Source of the DNA: Alteromonas stellipolaris
GTDB taxonomy: Bacteria > Pseudomonadota > Gammaproteobacteria > Enterobacterales > Alteromonadaceae
Assembly: GCF_001562115.1 (NCBI RefSeq)
Contig: NZ_CP013926.1
Coordinates: forward strand, 248,001 to 312,000
DNA: 64,000 nucleotides
Direction: 5' to 3'
Shown here one piece after another: positions 9,213 to 19,113 of the stretch. Made by a program: the position numbers and the translations under genes. A model generated the notes under the pieces. The model did no database searches and was not told where the DNA came from. It worked only from the letters and a program-made list of their open reading frames with translations. Within the stretch, counting starts at the first letter, position 1. The number at the start of each line of letters is the position of its first letter.

Positions 9213-9731
9213 TTACCCCAGGATGGAAATACTCAACGATGCGATAGTGATACCAAGTAACATACCTGCAACTACATCTGATGGGTAGTGCACGCCTAGC
9301 AAGACGCGAGACAGGCCGATTAGGGCTGCCCAACTGTATGCCAGTACCGCGAATGGTGGATAGTAATGCGCTACAATACTTGCCATTAAGCAGGCAGCAG
9401 CAGTATGCCCAGAGGGCAGAGAGAATTTATCGGATGGCGTAACGTGTGCTGTTAAATCCAATAGAAAATCACAAGGGCGCGGGCGCTTGAACATTTTCTT
9501 AAGCAGCACATAGATAGGTAACTCCAGCGCGTATGCCATCAGCGCCGTATAGAGGAAAAGTTCGCCGTGTTCCGGTTCAAAAGCCCATAGTAAGGCGCCA
9601 ATAACCAAGTAAAGGTATCCATCTCCGGTTTTTGACAACCAGATGATACTGCGACAATCTCGTTTTACGGTAAGACTGTATAAGCGATAGAACAAATTTG
9701 TATCGTATTTGGTCAAGGATTTAAGAAGCAT
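9213..9731 (-). CDS. PAP2-family membrane phosphatase
   Basis: Integral-membrane phosphatase of the type 2 phosphatidic acid phosphatase superfamily. The three catalytic motifs are present: KKMFKRPRP, PSGHTAA (catalytic His) and SRVLLGVHYPSD (nucleophile His and Asp). About five hydrophobic segments flank them. The likely substrate is a lipid phosphate such as undecaprenyl diphosphate or a phosphatidyl phosphate; sequence alone does not decide. I start at the ATG at 9731 (about 172 residues, MLLKSLTKYDTNLFY) because an AAGG/GGGGG stretch precedes it. The upstream in-frame ATG at 9776 would add 15 residues without a clear ribosome-binding site. Confidence 0.85.
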   Translation of the reverse strand: MLLKSLTKYDTNLFYRLYSLTVKRDCRSIIWLSKTGDGYLYLVIGALLWAFEPEHGELFLYTALMAYALELPIYVLLKKMFKRPRPCDFLLDLTAHVTPSDKFSLPSGHTAAACLMASIVAHYYPPFAVLAYSWAALIGLSRVLLGVHYPSDVVAGMLLGITIASLSISILG

Positions 9732-10089
9732 TAGCCTTGCCCCCTTTCGATTGATTATTGAACAATTTAAAAGCATTCTGTGACCAACCAGTGACAGAAA
9801 AAAGAAACCTTTATGACAGATTAAGCGGTGCGTTGGTCACGCTGTACTGCACGTATTAACTTCTATTTGGTGCAGTGCGGTAGCGAGTTGGTCTTTTGTA
9901 AAAAAGTAAGCAAGTTACGTGCTAAGTAGGTGGAAATGTCTTCACTAATAAAAGTGGCAGTCTATTTAGTGGAAAGGTTGTTGCTGTTTCCCTGAAACTT
10001 CATAAATCAGGCGTTTTCAACTATCAAATTAATGCTATGCTAGAACAAGGTAAATAACCTACTACTCTCAATTAAAGTAAGGTAGAGCA
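9732..10089. other. Divergent intergenic region between the PAP2 gene and rraA
   Basis: A 358-bp gap with no supported gene. It must hold the leftward promoter of the PAP2-glycosyltransferase pair and the rightward promoter of rraA. An AATGCTATGCT-type stretch near 10030-10042 could be an extended -10 for rraA, but no matching -35 is clear. No inverted repeat or known operator was recognised. Confidence 0.4.
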
Positions 10090-10575
10090 ATGGATTACAA
10101 CACTTCTGAATTGTGCGATTTATTTGCAGACAGCGTCGACGTAGTTGACCCTATCTTCGCAAGCTTTGGCGGCCGTTATTCTTTTGGTGGCGAAATCACC
10201 ACGATTAAGTGTTTCGAAGACCGTGGTCTTATCGACCGTGTATTGGCTCAACCTGGTGCAGGTAAAGTTCTGCTGATTGATGGTGGTGGTTCTACGCGTC
10301 GTGCCTTATTCGATGCAGCGCTTGCTCAAGTGGCAATAGACAACGACTGGGAAGGCATCGTGTGTTACGGCAGTGTACGTGAAGTAGATAACTTAGCCGA
10401 GCTAGATATTGGCGTGTTAGCGGTAGCGGCGATTCCCGTTAACGCGGAAAGCGAAAGCATTGGCGATGTTGATGTACCGGTAAACTTTGGTGGCGTAACC
10501 TTCTTACCTGAAGATCACCTTTATGCTGATAGCACAGGCGTTATTCTTTCTCCAGAACCCCTTGATATTGACTAA
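10090..10575 (+). CDS. rraA: Regulator of ribonuclease E activity A (RraA)
   Basis: Cytoplasmic ring-shaped trimer that binds RNase E and inhibits it. The 161-residue length equals E. coli RraA. Family features visible are the start [46 protein letters not shown] and [18 protein letters not shown]. The related aldolase family (HMG/CHA aldolase) shares the fold, but the overall sequence matches the RraA branch. AAGG precedes the ATG at a good distance. A strong bidirectional terminator follows. Confidence 0.94.
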   Translation: MDYNTSELCDLFADSVDVVDPIFASFGGRYSFGGEITTIKCFEDRGLIDRVLAQPGAGKVLLIDGGGSTRRALFDAALAQVAIDNDWEGIVCYGSVREVDNLAELDIGVLAVAAIPVNAESESIGDVDVPVNFGGVTFLPEDHLYADSTGVILSPEPLDID

Positions 10576-10659
10576 AGGTTTTATAGTAGCGGCTCACGCA
10601 TACGGTAAATTAAAGCTTACTAAGCTAAACCTATAGCGAATTCATGTGGTTCGGGTAAC

Positions 10660-10699
10660 AAAAAGCGGAGGCAGCTGAATAGAGTGCCTCCGCTTTTTT
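10660..10699. terminator. Bidirectional rho-independent terminator between rraA and the S1/P1 nuclease gene
   Basis: Fourteen-base arms AAAAAGCGGAGGCA / TGCCTCCGCTTTTT with an 11-base loop, ending in a T run on the + strand and, read the other way, a T run on the - strand. It lies between the convergent ends of rraA and the nuclease gene and can serve both. Confidence 0.93.
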
Positions 10700-10731
10700 G
10701 TGCCTAAAATTTGCTGGTTTGCGATTAGGGC

Positions 10732-11532
10732 TTACTTATCAAAAGTTTCGTTCAAGTACATAGCAAGTCGAATACCTGCCATTTGTAAGCGCTGCTTCGC
10801 GGTAGGGAGGTGCTGATATAAGTAGTCGTAACTCATGTTGTTGGCATCTTCAGGGTAAATTTTGTCACGGATGTTGGTGCTCTCTTCAATCCACACCAAA
10901 GGGTCTGTAGTTGCCCAACTACGAATGTCGCTCGGTGTGATATGTTGTGTAAGCCACGTTGTCCATTCTGTATAAGAAAGACTACGTTGCTCTAGCATTT
11001 GAGAGTCCCACACTCGATGTAAGTTAGAGTTCTGCCAAAAGAAATTTACTTTTACATCGTTACCACCGCGATCGCTACCATCACCCGCATGTAGTGGTTG
11101 GTGCAAATCACCAATGATGTGCACAACAAAACGTAGCGCTAAGCGTTTTTCTTCAATAGTGGCCGAGTCGCTTTTTAGCGTCTCTGTATAGGCTTCTAGT
11201 GCGGTAACGGCGTCGCCTTGTCTAGGCGCACCAACTTCAGCATAGTCTTTCCCTTGAGGTACTGTTACGTAGTGCCAATGGGTAGACATCTTTTGCCAAA
11301 AATCGCTTGGGTCTGAGCGCATTTCATCCGCATAAGTTGACGCTTCAGCTAACGAACCGTGTGGCAGTAGTTCTGCCACTGCCGCTTGAGACAATGGGCT
11401 TAAATATTGCTGTGCAATAGCACCGGTAATCCGATGGCCTGTTTGGCCCCAGCCAAATGCCGGAGACGCCATCAGTAATGTAATAAGTGAGCTAAGCGCA
11501 ACGGCGAAAGTCCTGTTTCTCAACGCTGTCAT
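10732..11532 (-). CDS. Exported S1/P1-type zinc nuclease
   Basis: A 266-residue secreted nuclease of the S1/P1 family, which cleaves single-stranded DNA/RNA using three zinc ions. A Sec signal peptide (residues 1-27, ending SPAFG) should be cut so that Trp of WGQTGHR becomes residue 1; in this family the mature N-terminal Trp amine and carbonyl bind zinc. Further zinc ligands are visible in TGHR, YADEMRSD, THWHYVTVP, VVHIIGDLHQPLHAGDGSDRGGND (in parts) and NLHRVWDSQ. Likely periplasmic or extracellular, for nucleic-acid scavenging. Convergent with rraA across a shared terminator. Confidence 0.92.
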   Translation of the reverse strand: MTALRNRTFAVALSSLITLLMASPAFGWGQTGHRITGAIAQQYLSPLSQAAVAELLPHGSLAEASTYADEMRSDPSDFWQKMSTHWHYVTVPQGKDYAEVGAPRQGDAVTALEAYTETLKSDSATIEEKRLALRFVVHIIGDLHQPLHAGDGSDRGGNDVKVNFFWQNSNLHRVWDSQMLEQRSLSYTEWTTWLTQHITPSDIRSWATTDPLVWIEESTNIRDKIYPEDANNMSYDYLYQHLPTAKQRLQMAGIRLAMYLNETFDK

Positions 11533-11579
11533 TAATATTCCTCTGTACTAGTTATAAGTAGGTGGTTTTAAGTGGATAG

Positions 11580-12215
11580 TTAGTTTTTAGGAGTATGTTT
11601 AGCGGTCTCGTAACCCCAGCGTGCCACTAAAGATTGTTCAACGCCAAGATGATCAAGAATACGGGCCACAACAAAGTCGACCAAATCTTCGATGGTCTTA
11701 GGGTTATGATAAAAGCCAGGCGCCGCAGGCATTATTGTCGCCCCCATTTGTGACAGTTTAAGCATATTTTCCAAATGGATAGAGGAAAGGGGCATTTCTC
11801 GTGGCACCAGAATGAGCTGGCCTCTTTCTTTTAATACTACATCGGCAGCTCGCTCAATTAAGTTGTCACTGGCGCCGATAGCAATAGATGAAAGGGTACC
11901 CGTAGAGCAGGGGCACACCACCATCTTAGACGGTGCTGCTGAGCCTGAGGCGACAGGCGAAAACCATTCTTCTTTTCCAAATACTTGCACTTGGCCAGGC
12001 TTGCCGCCGCAGTGCTCAATGAAAAATGCACTAGCGTCTTCAGGCCTAGCGGGAATTTTTATGTTTTCTTCTGTAGCCATAACCACTTTGGCGGCAGAAG
12101 AGATAAGCACATACACTTGGTAGTCAGCTTTTACTAACGACGTTAACAGTGAGAGTGCGTATGGGGTACCTGAAGCACCCGTAATAGCTAGGGTGATTTG
12201 CTTATCATGTTTCAT
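11580..12215 (-). CDS. ubiX: Flavin prenyltransferase UbiX
   Basis: Makes prenylated FMN, the cofactor of the UbiD decarboxylase of ubiquinone synthesis. The 211-residue protein begins with the Rossmann-like flavin-binding stretch [16 protein letters not shown] and contains the conserved [29 protein letters not shown] region (quoted in parts: [18 protein letters not shown]) and LVPREMPLS. It overlaps the mpl gene by 4 bp, indicating co-translation. The ubiX-mpl pairing recurs in marine gammaproteobacteria, although the products act in different pathways. Confidence 0.95.
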   Translation of the reverse strand: MKHDKQITLAITGASGTPYALSLLTSLVKADYQVYVLISSAAKVVMATEENIKIPARPEDASAFFIEHCGGKPGQVQVFGKEEWFSPVASGSAAPSKMVVCPCSTGTLSSIAIGASDNLIERAADVVLKERGQLILVPREMPLSSIHLENMLKLSQMGATIMPAAPGFYHNPKTIEDLVDFVVARILDHLGVEQSLVARWGYETAKHTPKN

Positions 12216-13594
12216 TTTTCTACCTCGATTGACGGGGTAAGTACGCTTAAAACACGGCTATGGATGCCTTCAAAACCACCATTACTCATAATAAGAATAT
12301 GATCGCCTGGGCGCACTTCGCTTTGCAATACTTTTACAATCTTTTCAACATCATTGAATACTGTGGTTGGCGCTGGACTATTCGCTGCGGCTTCCTTCAA
12401 AGACCAGTCTAGACCTTGCGGTTCATAGACATAAACCGCATCAGCGGCCTGCCAAGAGTGGGCAAGAGTATTTTTATGTACCCCCATTTTCATGGTGTTA
12501 GAACGAGGCTCTAGCACAGCAAGAATGCGGTCGTTACCTACTTTCTTGCGAAGTCCGTCAATGGTGGTGGCAATGGCGGTGGGGTGATGAGCGAAGTCAT
12601 CATAAACCGTCACGGGTTTACCTTCAGCCGCCAATGTCACTGCGCCCTTTATTTCCATGCGGCGCTTAACATTTTTAAAACTTGATAGCGCGGCAATAGC
12701 ATCATTGAGGGTAACACCAGCATGATGAGCCGCCGCAATAGCCATAAGTGCGTTATCCACATTATGCTGGCCAAGCAGTTCCCACTGCACTTCACCTACA
12801 AGGTCGTTGTTAAATAACACGTTAAACTGGCTGCCATCTTTATTGATAAGTTCTGCCGACCATTCTTTGCCTAGAGATTGGCGTTGTGTCCAGCAACCCT
12901 TTTTAAGGGTTTCCTCAATAGCAGGTGTGTGATTGGGCGTAAGAATAAGACCGTTTTCTGGCACCATACGCACAAGGTGGTGAAACTGGGTTTGAATGGC
13001 TGCTAAATCGGCAAAGATGTCAGCATGGTCAAACTCTAAGTTATTAATCACAAGCGTTTTAGGGCGGTAATGCACAAACTTAGAGCGCTTGTCGAAAAAG
13101 GCACTGTCATACTCATCGGCTTCAATAACAAAAAACGGGCTTTCTCCAATGCGGGCAGACACACCAAAGTTTTCAGGCACACCACCAATAAGGTAGCCGG
13201 GATTCAATTCGCTGTACTCTAAAATCCACGCCACCATACTGCTGGTGGTGGTTTTGCCGTGGGTGCCCGATACGCCAATTACCCATCTATCTTTTAATAA
13301 GTTATCAAGTAACCACTGTGGGCCACTGGTATATGGCAAGTTTCTATTTAACACATACTCAACTGCTGAGTTCCCGCGAGACATGGCATTACCAATAATA
13401 ACGATGTCAGGAATTGGCTCAAACTGGTTTGTATCGAAGCCTTCGGTAAGTTCGATGCCAAGGGCTTCAAGTTGGGTACTCATGGGCGGATAGACATTGG
13501 TATCTGAGCCTGTGACCTTATGGCCCAAGGCTTTCGCAATGGCTGCGATGCCACCCATAAAGCTACCGCAAATACCTAAAATATGTACATGCAT
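12212..13594 (-). CDS. mpl: UDP-N-acetylmuramate:tripeptide ligase (Mpl), murein recycling
   Basis: ATP-dependent ligase that attaches recycled L-Ala-gamma-D-Glu-meso-Dap to UDP-MurNAc. The 460-residue size fits Mpl. It starts [20 protein letters not shown], the UDP-binding domain of the Mur ligase family in the Mpl form. The ATP-binding P-loop is [13 protein letters not shown] (about residues 108-120). The central domain contains [13 protein letters not shown], and the C-terminal domain contains [14 protein letters not shown] and LEPRSNTMK. MurC is the alternative, but the GICGSFMGG motif and length favour Mpl. Confidence 0.95.
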   Translation of the reverse strand: MHVHILGICGSFMGGIAAIAKALGHKVTGSDTNVYPPMSTQLEALGIELTEGFDTNQFEPIPDIVIIGNAMSRGNSAVEYVLNRNLPYTSGPQWLLDNLLKDRWVIGVSGTHGKTTTSSMVAWILEYSELNPGYLIGGVPENFGVSARIGESPFFVIEADEYDSAFFDKRSKFVHYRPKTLVINNLEFDHADIFADLAAIQTQFHHLVRMVPENGLILTPNHTPAIEETLKKGCWTQRQSLGKEWSAELINKDGSQFNVLFNNDLVGEVQWELLGQHNVDNALMAIAAAHHAGVTLNDAIAALSSFKNVKRRMEIKGAVTLAAEGKPVTVYDDFAHHPTAIATTIDGLRKKVGNDRILAVLEPRSNTMKMGVHKNTLAHSWQAADAVYVYEPQGLDWSLKEAAANSPAPTTVFNDVEKIVKVLQSEVRPGDHILIMSNGGFEGIHSRVLSVLTPSIEVEK

Positions 13595-13868
13595 AGCGAA
13601 TTCTCATTTTTTACTGCATTGAATACTGGCTACTTTATCAGAACCATTGCAGGTTAAATAATGCATTTTCACTCATATTGCCTGCTTTCACTGGTATGTT
13701 GTGTAGATTGGCAGCGCCTGCCTTATTCCACTTCGGTGCATTCACGGTTACAATCAATTTAACAAGCATATAAAGCAGTGCTTGTTGGTAGTGCAAGAGA
13801 AAGCCGGTAAGGAAAGCTGCGCGCCTTGTATTGTCATACCCTACACACTAAAAAAAGGCTTAACTAAG

Positions 13869-14846
13869 ATGAAACGTTTAAATTCCCAGTTGCAAGAAGA
13901 TGGTGCCCCGCTAGAGCTCATATTGCTTATAAGAACCTTGTTGGCGAGCTGCAAAGAAATTTCATTCCGGGTGAGTCAAGGTGCGCTTGCTGGCGTATTG
14001 GGTTCTACTTTGTCAGAAAACGTACAAGGTGAAACACAAAAGAAGTTAGATGTTATCTCTAATCATATTATTAAAGATACGCTTCGCGAATCTGGCTATG
14101 TAAAAGCCATCTCATCAGAAGAGGAAGATGATGTAGTACCTTGTCATCCTGATGGGAAATACCTTGTTAGTTTCGATCCGTTGGACGGCTCTTCAAACAC
14201 AGAAATTAATAGCTTAATTGGTACTATCTTTTCTATTACCCATGCACCTCAGTGGATGGAGCCAGATGATCCATCAGCGTTTCTTCAGCCGGGGACACAA
14301 ATTGTTGCAGCAGGCTACGTACTTTATGGACCTTCTACTATGCTTGCTCTTAGTACTGGGCGTGGCACACATATTTATACCTTAGATAAAACTCACGGTG
14401 GTTTCCTTCTTACTCACCCTAATATTCAAGTGCCAGAGCAAACCACTGAGTACTCTATTAATGCATCGAACCAGCGTCATTGGGAACCTGCGATGCAAGA
14501 ATACATTGCCGACTTGATAGCGGGTAAAGATGGCCCTCGTGAGAAAAATTTCAACATGCGCTGGGTAGCAGCCATGGTGGGCGATATTCATCGGTTGTTA
14601 TGCCGCGGCGGTATTTTCATGTACCCATACGATAAACGTGACCCCTCTAAGCCGGGTAAATTGCGTTTACTTTATGAAGCAAATCCTATGGCATTTTTGA
14701 TGGAGCAAGCCGGTGGTAAAGCGGAAACTGGTACAGGGCGTATACTTGAAGTAATGCCTGAAGAAATACATCAACGTGTGCCATGTATTATTGGTTCTAA
14801 AGAAGAAGTTGAAACCTGTTTAAGCTATTACGGTAAAAGTGAATAG
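13869..14846 (+). CDS. fbp: Fructose-1,6-bisphosphatase class I
   Basis: Gluconeogenic phosphatase producing fructose 6-phosphate. Metal-binding motifs ISSEEEDD and [12 protein letters not shown] are present, as are [16 protein letters not shown] and the substrate-binding [20 protein letters not shown] (split: [17 protein letters not shown]). I start at the ATG at 13869 (325 residues, [18 protein letters not shown]), which matches the family N terminus. Reading further upstream to 13782 needs a non-ATG start and adds 29 unrelated residues. A hairpin with a T run follows the stop. Confidence 0.95.
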   Translation: MKRLNSQLQEDGAPLELILLIRTLLASCKEISFRVSQGALAGVLGSTLSENVQGETQKKLDVISNHIIKDTLRESGYVKAISSEEEDDVVPCHPDGKYLVSFDPLDGSSNTEINSLIGTIFSITHAPQWMEPDDPSAFLQPGTQIVAAGYVLYGPSTMLALSTGRGTHIYTLDKTHGGFLLTHPNIQVPEQTTEYSINASNQRHWEPAMQEYIADLIAGKDGPREKNFNMRWVAAMVGDIHRLLCRGGIFMYPYDKRDPSKPGKLRLLYEANPMAFLMEQAGGKAETGTGRILEVMPEEIHQRVPCIIGSKEEVETCLSYYGKSE

Positions 14847-14865
14847 AAAAATCGCTAAATAAAGG

Positions 14866-14904
14866 CGGTTTTGCGTGTGATTAGCGCTAAACCGTTTTTA
14901 TTTT
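14866..14904 (+). terminator. Probable terminator after fbp
   Basis: CGGTTT and AAACCG arms enclose an inner GCG/CGC pairing and are followed by TTTTTATTTT. The arms are short, so efficiency may be moderate. Confidence 0.6.
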
Positions 14905-14964
14905 GCCGCCGTCACCGTATACTTAGCGCCAAATTTTTTAAAACATCATTGAAAGGACCTTAGA

Positions 14965-15495
14965 ATGAGCTTGAATGATATTCCTGCGGGCAAGAACTTG
15001 CCTGAAGAAGTGAATGTAGTTATCGAAATTCCAGCACACGCTGACCCGGTAAAATACGAAGTAGACAAAGACTCAGGCGCTATGTTTGTTGACCGTTTCA
15101 TGGCAACTTGCATGCATTACCCAACTAACTACGGTTACGTGCCTAACACCTTGTCTGAAGACGGTGACCCAGTTGACGTATTGGTAATGACACCATTTCC
15201 ATTGCTAGCGGGTTCGGTAATTCGTTGTCGCCCAATTGGTGTTTTGAACATGACTGATGAGTCTGGTAAAGATGCTAAAGTATTGGCAGTGCCAATCGAC
15301 AAGCTTTCTACTATTTACCGTAAAGTACAAGAAACTGAAGACGCACCTGAGTTGCTACTACAGCAAATCGAGCATTTCTTCTCTCATTATAAAGATCTTG
15401 AACCTGGTAAGTGGGTTAAGATTGACGGCTGGGCTGGTTCAGCTGCAGCGAAAGAAGAAATTGTCGCAAGCGTTAAGCGTTTCGAAGCAGAATAA
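14965..15495 (+). CDS. ppa: Inorganic pyrophosphatase, family I
   Basis: Soluble Mg2+-dependent pyrophosphatase hydrolysing PPi to phosphate. The 176-residue length matches E. coli Ppa. The family signature DGDPVDVLV, which carries the metal-binding aspartates, lies at about residues 66-74, preceded by [31 protein letters not shown] is the expected C-terminal segment. AAGGA seven to eight bases upstream supports the ATG. A strong terminator follows. Confidence 0.97.
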   Translation: MSLNDIPAGKNLPEEVNVVIEIPAHADPVKYEVDKDSGAMFVDRFMATCMHYPTNYGYVPNTLSEDGDPVDVLVMTPFPLLAGSVIRCRPIGVLNMTDESGKDAKVLAVPIDKLSTIYRKVQETEDAPELLLQQIEHFFSHYKDLEPGKWVKIDGWAGSAAAKEEIVASVKRFEAE

Positions 15496-15519
15496 TTCAC
15501 GCTGCTTACAAGACATGCT

Positions 15520-15560
15520 AAAAAGGGTCGGTGCTGGTAAGTACCGGCCCTTTTTATTTT
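15520..15560 (+). terminator. Rho-independent terminator after ppa
   Basis: AAAAAGGGTCGGT pairs with ACCGGCCCTTTTT, allowing one mismatch, and is followed by TTTTTATTTT. It lies between ppa and the DUF3299 gene. Confidence 0.85.
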
Positions 15561-15592
15561 AATAGCTACCCTTTTTTATTTAAGTGAGTGTT

Positions 15593-16075
15593 ATGTTGAA
15601 AGTCATGGGAAAGGCATTGGTTTTAGCCTTGGTGATATTGCTTCCGTCGTTCTCAGCGTATAGCGACGAAGAACCTATAGAAGTGTATTGGGAAGATTTG
15701 GTACCAGAAGGGTTTAATGAACTTGCGCCTCCCGCCGTTCAGCACAACGGAGAAATGTCACAGTTGCAGCCTGATGCGCCAGTGGTCGATACATTCGATG
15801 GTAAGCGGGTCAAAATTCCTGGCTTTGTGGTGCCCCTTGAAGGCACGCCTGAGCTCACGACCGAATTTTTGCTAGTGCCTTACTTTGGCGCTTGTATTCA
15901 TGTGCCGCCGCCTGCGTCGAACCAAATTGTGTACGTGACGTTTGAAGAAGGTATTCCTCTTGATAATATATACGACGCGATTTGGGTAACTGGCGAGCTT
16001 ACCACTGAAGGCTGGAAAGGCGATATCGCATCGGTAGGCTATCGACTTAAAGGTATCGAGGTAAGTGCTTTTTAG
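15593..16075 (+). CDS. Exported DUF3299 family protein
   Basis: A 160-residue protein with an N-terminal signal peptide (LKVMGKALVLALVILLPSF, ending near SAYS) and a mature DUF3299 domain. Conserved-looking parts are YWEDLVPEGF, KRVKIPGFVVPLEG and LVPYFGACIHVPPPASNQIV. The single Cys in GACIHVPPP sits in the conserved loop. The function is not established; family members lie in the periplasm and are sometimes linked to metal or transport loci. I start at the ATG at 15593; a GTG at 15584 in the same frame is the alternative. Confidence 0.8.
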   Translation: MLKVMGKALVLALVILLPSFSAYSDEEPIEVYWEDLVPEGFNELAPPAVQHNGEMSQLQPDAPVVDTFDGKRVKIPGFVVPLEGTPELTTEFLLVPYFGACIHVPPPASNQIVYVTFEEGIPLDNIYDAIWVTGELTTEGWKGDIASVGYRLKGIEVSAF

Positions 16076-16146
16076 GGTAATGCTGGCTTCGCTTAAGCCA
16101 AGATAAGCTCCACTTAGCTAGGGAGCTCATAATCAAAAAGAGTGGC

Positions 16147-16848
16147 CTAGCCTTGTGGTGTATAGATTTGTTCTGCACGATTGAACAATAGCCACGAAGT
16201 AAGAATGTACTTGTCGTTGCTTCTAGGTATTTGCCCACGGTGAGTATGGGTAAAATAAGCAGGGGCAATGACCATTCTGCCTGCCTTAGGCTTTACGGCT
16301 TTATCTTGATAATAAAATTCCGTTTCCCCACCATCTTCCACATCATTTAAGTAAAACATAAACAGTAATACTCGATGCAAAGCTTCATTGTGAGGCGCTT
16401 GCGGATACACTTCCGAATGCCAGTAAGGGTAGCCGCCATTACCTGCGGTGTAGCGCTGTGCGTTAATGTCGCCAATACGAAAAAGATAGTTGACCAAATT
16501 ATGAAGGTTAGGTTTGCCTATTTCTTCAAAGTTTTCACCGGTAAGCTTAACCGGTTCTCCCGTTTTGGGATGGCGAACGGTTAGGCCAATAGGACCAACT
16601 AGTGCGTAATAGTATTTCTCTATATACTTCACCAATTGCTCGCCTGTTAGCTGCATCACCTGCTTAAATAAGTCTGCAAACTCAGGCTGCTGAGAGATAG
16701 ACACATCAACACTACGCTTCTTATCTAAATCGACACCGCCGCCAGTTTTACCTTGAGTTAGGTTTGGGCTTTTCTCGAAACGCGCGATAAGTTGAGTACA
16801 CAATTCGGGTGACAGAACGTCATCAATAACTTCAATTAAATCAGTCAT
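16147..16848 (-). CDS. 2-oxoglutarate/Fe(II)-dependent oxygenase, prolyl-4-hydroxylase-like
   Basis: A 233-residue double-stranded beta-helix oxygenase. The first iron-ligand motif is YWHSEVYP, an HxE rather than the commoner HxD. The distal His is in YFTHTHRG, and an Arg/Lys for 2-oxoglutarate follows (QIPRSNDKYIL). VLLFMFYLNDVEDGGETEFYY is typical of the P4H-alpha/PHD type of domain. The substrate is unknown; such proteins often hydroxylate protein prolines. Its start overlaps the thioesterase gene by 8 bp, so the two form an operon, though no functional link is evident. Confidence 0.8.
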   Translation of the reverse strand: MTDLIEVIDDVLSPELCTQLIARFEKSPNLTQGKTGGGVDLDKKRSVDVSISQQPEFADLFKQVMQLTGEQLVKYIEKYYYALVGPIGLTVRHPKTGEPVKLTGENFEEIGKPNLHNLVNYLFRIGDINAQRYTAGNGGYPYWHSEVYPQAPHNEALHRVLLFMFYLNDVEDGGETEFYYQDKAVKPKAGRMVIAPAYFTHTHRGQIPRSNDKYILTSWLLFNRAEQIYTPQG

Positions 16849-17275
16849 TAGGTAGCGCCTTAAAGTGTGCTTGTAACGTAGCCTTTATATCGTCAGGAAT
16901 GGGGGCTGAGCGCTGCTGCTTATAGTCGAAATGTACCATAGTCGTTATCCCCGTTGAGCACAGGTTACCGTCTTGCCAAAGTTCTTGGTACACATCAAAC
17001 GCACTGTTCCCTAAACGACTGATAAATGTTTTTACGGTAACGGTTTTGCCGTAAAAAATTTGCGCAAGAAAATCAACTTTGTAGCTTGCTAAAATAAGCG
17101 GCCAGTTCTGTAAATCCATCGTTGGCGTGAACATTCTGAAGATAGGGTCCCGAGCAGCTTCAAACCAGCTGACTAACGCGGTGTTGCTCACATGTTGCAG
17201 GGCATCGGTCTCACAAAACCTTACTTCGAATGACATTTCCATAGGGATGGTTTCAGATGGAGTTACTGCTGACAT
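16841..17275 (-). CDS. Hotdog-fold acyl-CoA thioesterase (YbgC/4HBT-like)
   Basis: A cytoplasmic thioesterase of about 144 residues. The 4HBT motif FEVRFCETDALQHVSNTALVSWFEAARD (in parts: RFCETDALQHVSN, WFEAARD) contains the Asp/His positions of the active site. Substrate acyl chain is unknown. I chose the ATG at 17275, which has AGAGGCG five bases upstream; an upstream in-frame ATG at 17308 adds 11 residues with no such signal. It is transcribed with the 2OG oxygenase gene. Confidence 0.85.
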   Translation of the reverse strand: MSAVTPSETIPMEMSFEVRFCETDALQHVSNTALVSWFEAARDPIFRMFTPTMDLQNWPLILASYKVDFLAQIFYGKTVTVKTFISRLGNSAFDVYQELWQDGNLCSTGITTMVHFDYKQQRSAPIPDDIKATLQAHFKALPND

Positions 17276-17443
17276 ATCGCCTCTAATTTTATTGTGATGT
17301 GTCTTCACTTTATCACGCTACATTGGGTTTTTCAGTAATCTGGCTCAATCTGACAGGCCATTGGAAACGAAATTAAGATGAAAAGTGATTCCAGCGTGGT
17401 TTTAAATTACAATCTGCGCCAAATTTCTGATTAAACAATAATT

Positions 17444-18943
17444 ATGACTGCAATTGGGATTGATTACGGTACCTCAAATTCTGAGGTGGTGTACTTTGAT
17501 GGCGCTACCCATAGACATATAAAGCTCGACCCGTCACTTGAACAGGGCAATAAAATTCGCTCGTCTGTGTTTATATACTTTGAGGATGAGCTGCCGCCTC
17601 CGCCTGATGCCATGGTGGAAGCTAAAGTGTCGCAGTTGCAGCGTTTAATCAACGAGCAAATAGACAAAGCCAAGCAGGGCTATTACGACGCTAAAGATCC
17701 CAAAGAGCAGTCGCGCTATAGCAACCGTATTGAATCGCTTCGTGGTGAATACCATAACCGACCTGCGTTGCAACGTAAGGCTATTCAGCAGCTTATGCAC
17801 GCGATGTCACTGGAAGAAATTCCATTGTTACGCTTAGTGGAACATGGCAAGTTTGCCTTCGGTGAAGAAGGGTTTAAACGCTTTTTAAAAATGCCTGATA
17901 AAGGCCGCCTAATTTACTCACCTAAAAATTTCTTAGGTGCATCATTAGATGGCGACCAGAAAAAGGCGTTCATTGGCATTATTGCCAAACAGTTAGCCTA
18001 TTTTAAACAGTGTGCAGAAACCCAACTAGAAACACCGGTTTCTTCGGTAGTTATAGGTCGCCCGGTTAAATTTCACGGTACTCGTGGTGAAGTGGGCAAT
18101 ACCCAAGCCATTCAGATTATGACCGAAGCAGCATCTAACGCTGGCTTCAGTAAAATTAATTTTCTGGATGAGCCAATTGCGGCAGCGTATAAAATAGAGC
18201 AGACATTACCCCGCGATACCACAGCGCTTATTGTGGATATAGGCGGTGGTACGACAGACATCTGTTGTATTAATCTTTCACCAGAACGAAATAACCAACT
18301 GGATAGAAAGCAGGACGTGCTATCGGTTACCGGAAGACGCTTAGGCGGCATGGATTGTGATAAGAGTCTGTTGCTGAAAGTAGTTGCGCCTGAAATGGGA
18401 ATGGGGCTTAAAATGATTAATGGCCTGCCTATTCCCCCTACTTATTATTCTGATATGTGTGCGGTGGATAATATTCCAGCTCTTACTCGCTTTTTCTCTG
18501 ACGATTACGGTTTAGAGATTTCTCAAACCATGTCAGTAACCAAACATCCTGAGCAATTAGAGCGTTTGCTGCTAGTACAAGAAAATAAGTTGTCGGCGCG
18601 GGTGGTGAACTCGGTGAGAATGGCAAAAGAACTGCTTTCTAGCAAAGACAAGATCACCTTACCGCTGCATTACATTGAAGAAGATTTTGATGTGAACATT
18701 AGTACCGAGGACTTAAAAAGTGCGTTAAAGCCATGGTTAAGTAAGGTAAAAGCCTTAGTGGTGGAATGTTTAGAGAAAAGCGCTGCGGCACCTGAGGTTG
18801 TGATGGTTACCGGTGGTATGAGCTTATCGCCTATTATTATCGACGCATTGTATGAGGAGCTACTGACCGGATTGCCTCGATTAGAGAACGATGCGTTTAA
18901 CTCTGTGTGCGAAGGCTTGGCTATTCAAGCCTCTAAGTTTTAA
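17444..18943 (+). CDS. Hsp70/actin-fold ATPase, YegD-like
   Basis: A 499-residue protein with the ATPase half of Hsp70 but no recognisable substrate-binding half. Phosphate-1 loop: IGIDYGTSNSEVVYF (residues 4-18). Connect/phosphate-2: FLDEPIAAAY and LIVDIGGGTTDIC. Adenosine motif: VMVTGGMSLSP near the C terminus. Residues about 45-110 form a charged, coiled-coil-like insert (VSQLQRLINEQIDKAKQGYY). E. coli YegD (450 residues) is the nearest familiar relative; its client range is unclear. It is monocistronic and followed by a strong terminator. Confidence 0.87.
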   Translation: MTAIGIDYGTSNSEVVYFDGATHRHIKLDPSLEQGNKIRSSVFIYFEDELPPPPDAMVEAKVSQLQRLINEQIDKAKQGYYDAKDPKEQSRYSNRIESLRGEYHNRPALQRKAIQQLMHAMSLEEIPLLRLVEHGKFAFGEEGFKRFLKMPDKGRLIYSPKNFLGASLDGDQKKAFIGIIAKQLAYFKQCAETQLETPVSSVVIGRPVKFHGTRGEVGNTQAIQIMTEAASNAGFSKINFLDEPIAAAYKIEQTLPRDTTALIVDIGGGTTDICCINLSPERNNQLDRKQDVLSVTGRRLGGMDCDKSLLLKVVAPEMGMGLKMINGLPIPPTYYSDMCAVDNIPALTRFFSDDYGLEISQTMSVTKHPEQLERLLLVQENKLSARVVNSVRMAKELLSSKDKITLPLHYIEEDFDVNISTEDLKSALKPWLSKVKALVVECLEKSAAAPEVVMVTGGMSLSPIIIDALYEELLTGLPRLENDAFNSVCEGLAIQASKF

Positions 18944-19012
18944 AGCATAGTTATGCTAGCTGCCTAGCTGCTAAGCTAATCAAGCGCTGAAGTATTTAAC
19001 AGTGCGAAAAAG

Positions 19013-19040
19013 AAAAACGCGCCGAAAGGCGCGTTTTTTT
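19013..19040. terminator. Rho-independent terminator after the YegD-like gene
   Basis: AAAAACGCGCC / GGCGCGTTTTT arms around a GAAA tetraloop, followed by a run of T. The arms also provide a T run on the other strand, so it could terminate uvrA as well. Confidence 0.93.
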
Positions 19041-19054
19041 TCTTGATTCTAAGC

Positions 19055-19100
19055 CTTAAATACCAGGCCTTAAAAGCCAAACCTTAAAAGCCAAGCCTTT
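19055..19100. repeat. Short imperfect direct repeats
   Basis: The unit CCTTAAAAGCCAA occurs twice in immediate succession, with degenerate copies (GCCTTAAATACCA, GCCTTTGAAGC) on either side. It occupies the noncoding strip between the terminator and the uvrA stop. No function is evident. Confidence 0.55.
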
Positions 19101-19113
19101 GAAGCTTAGGAGC

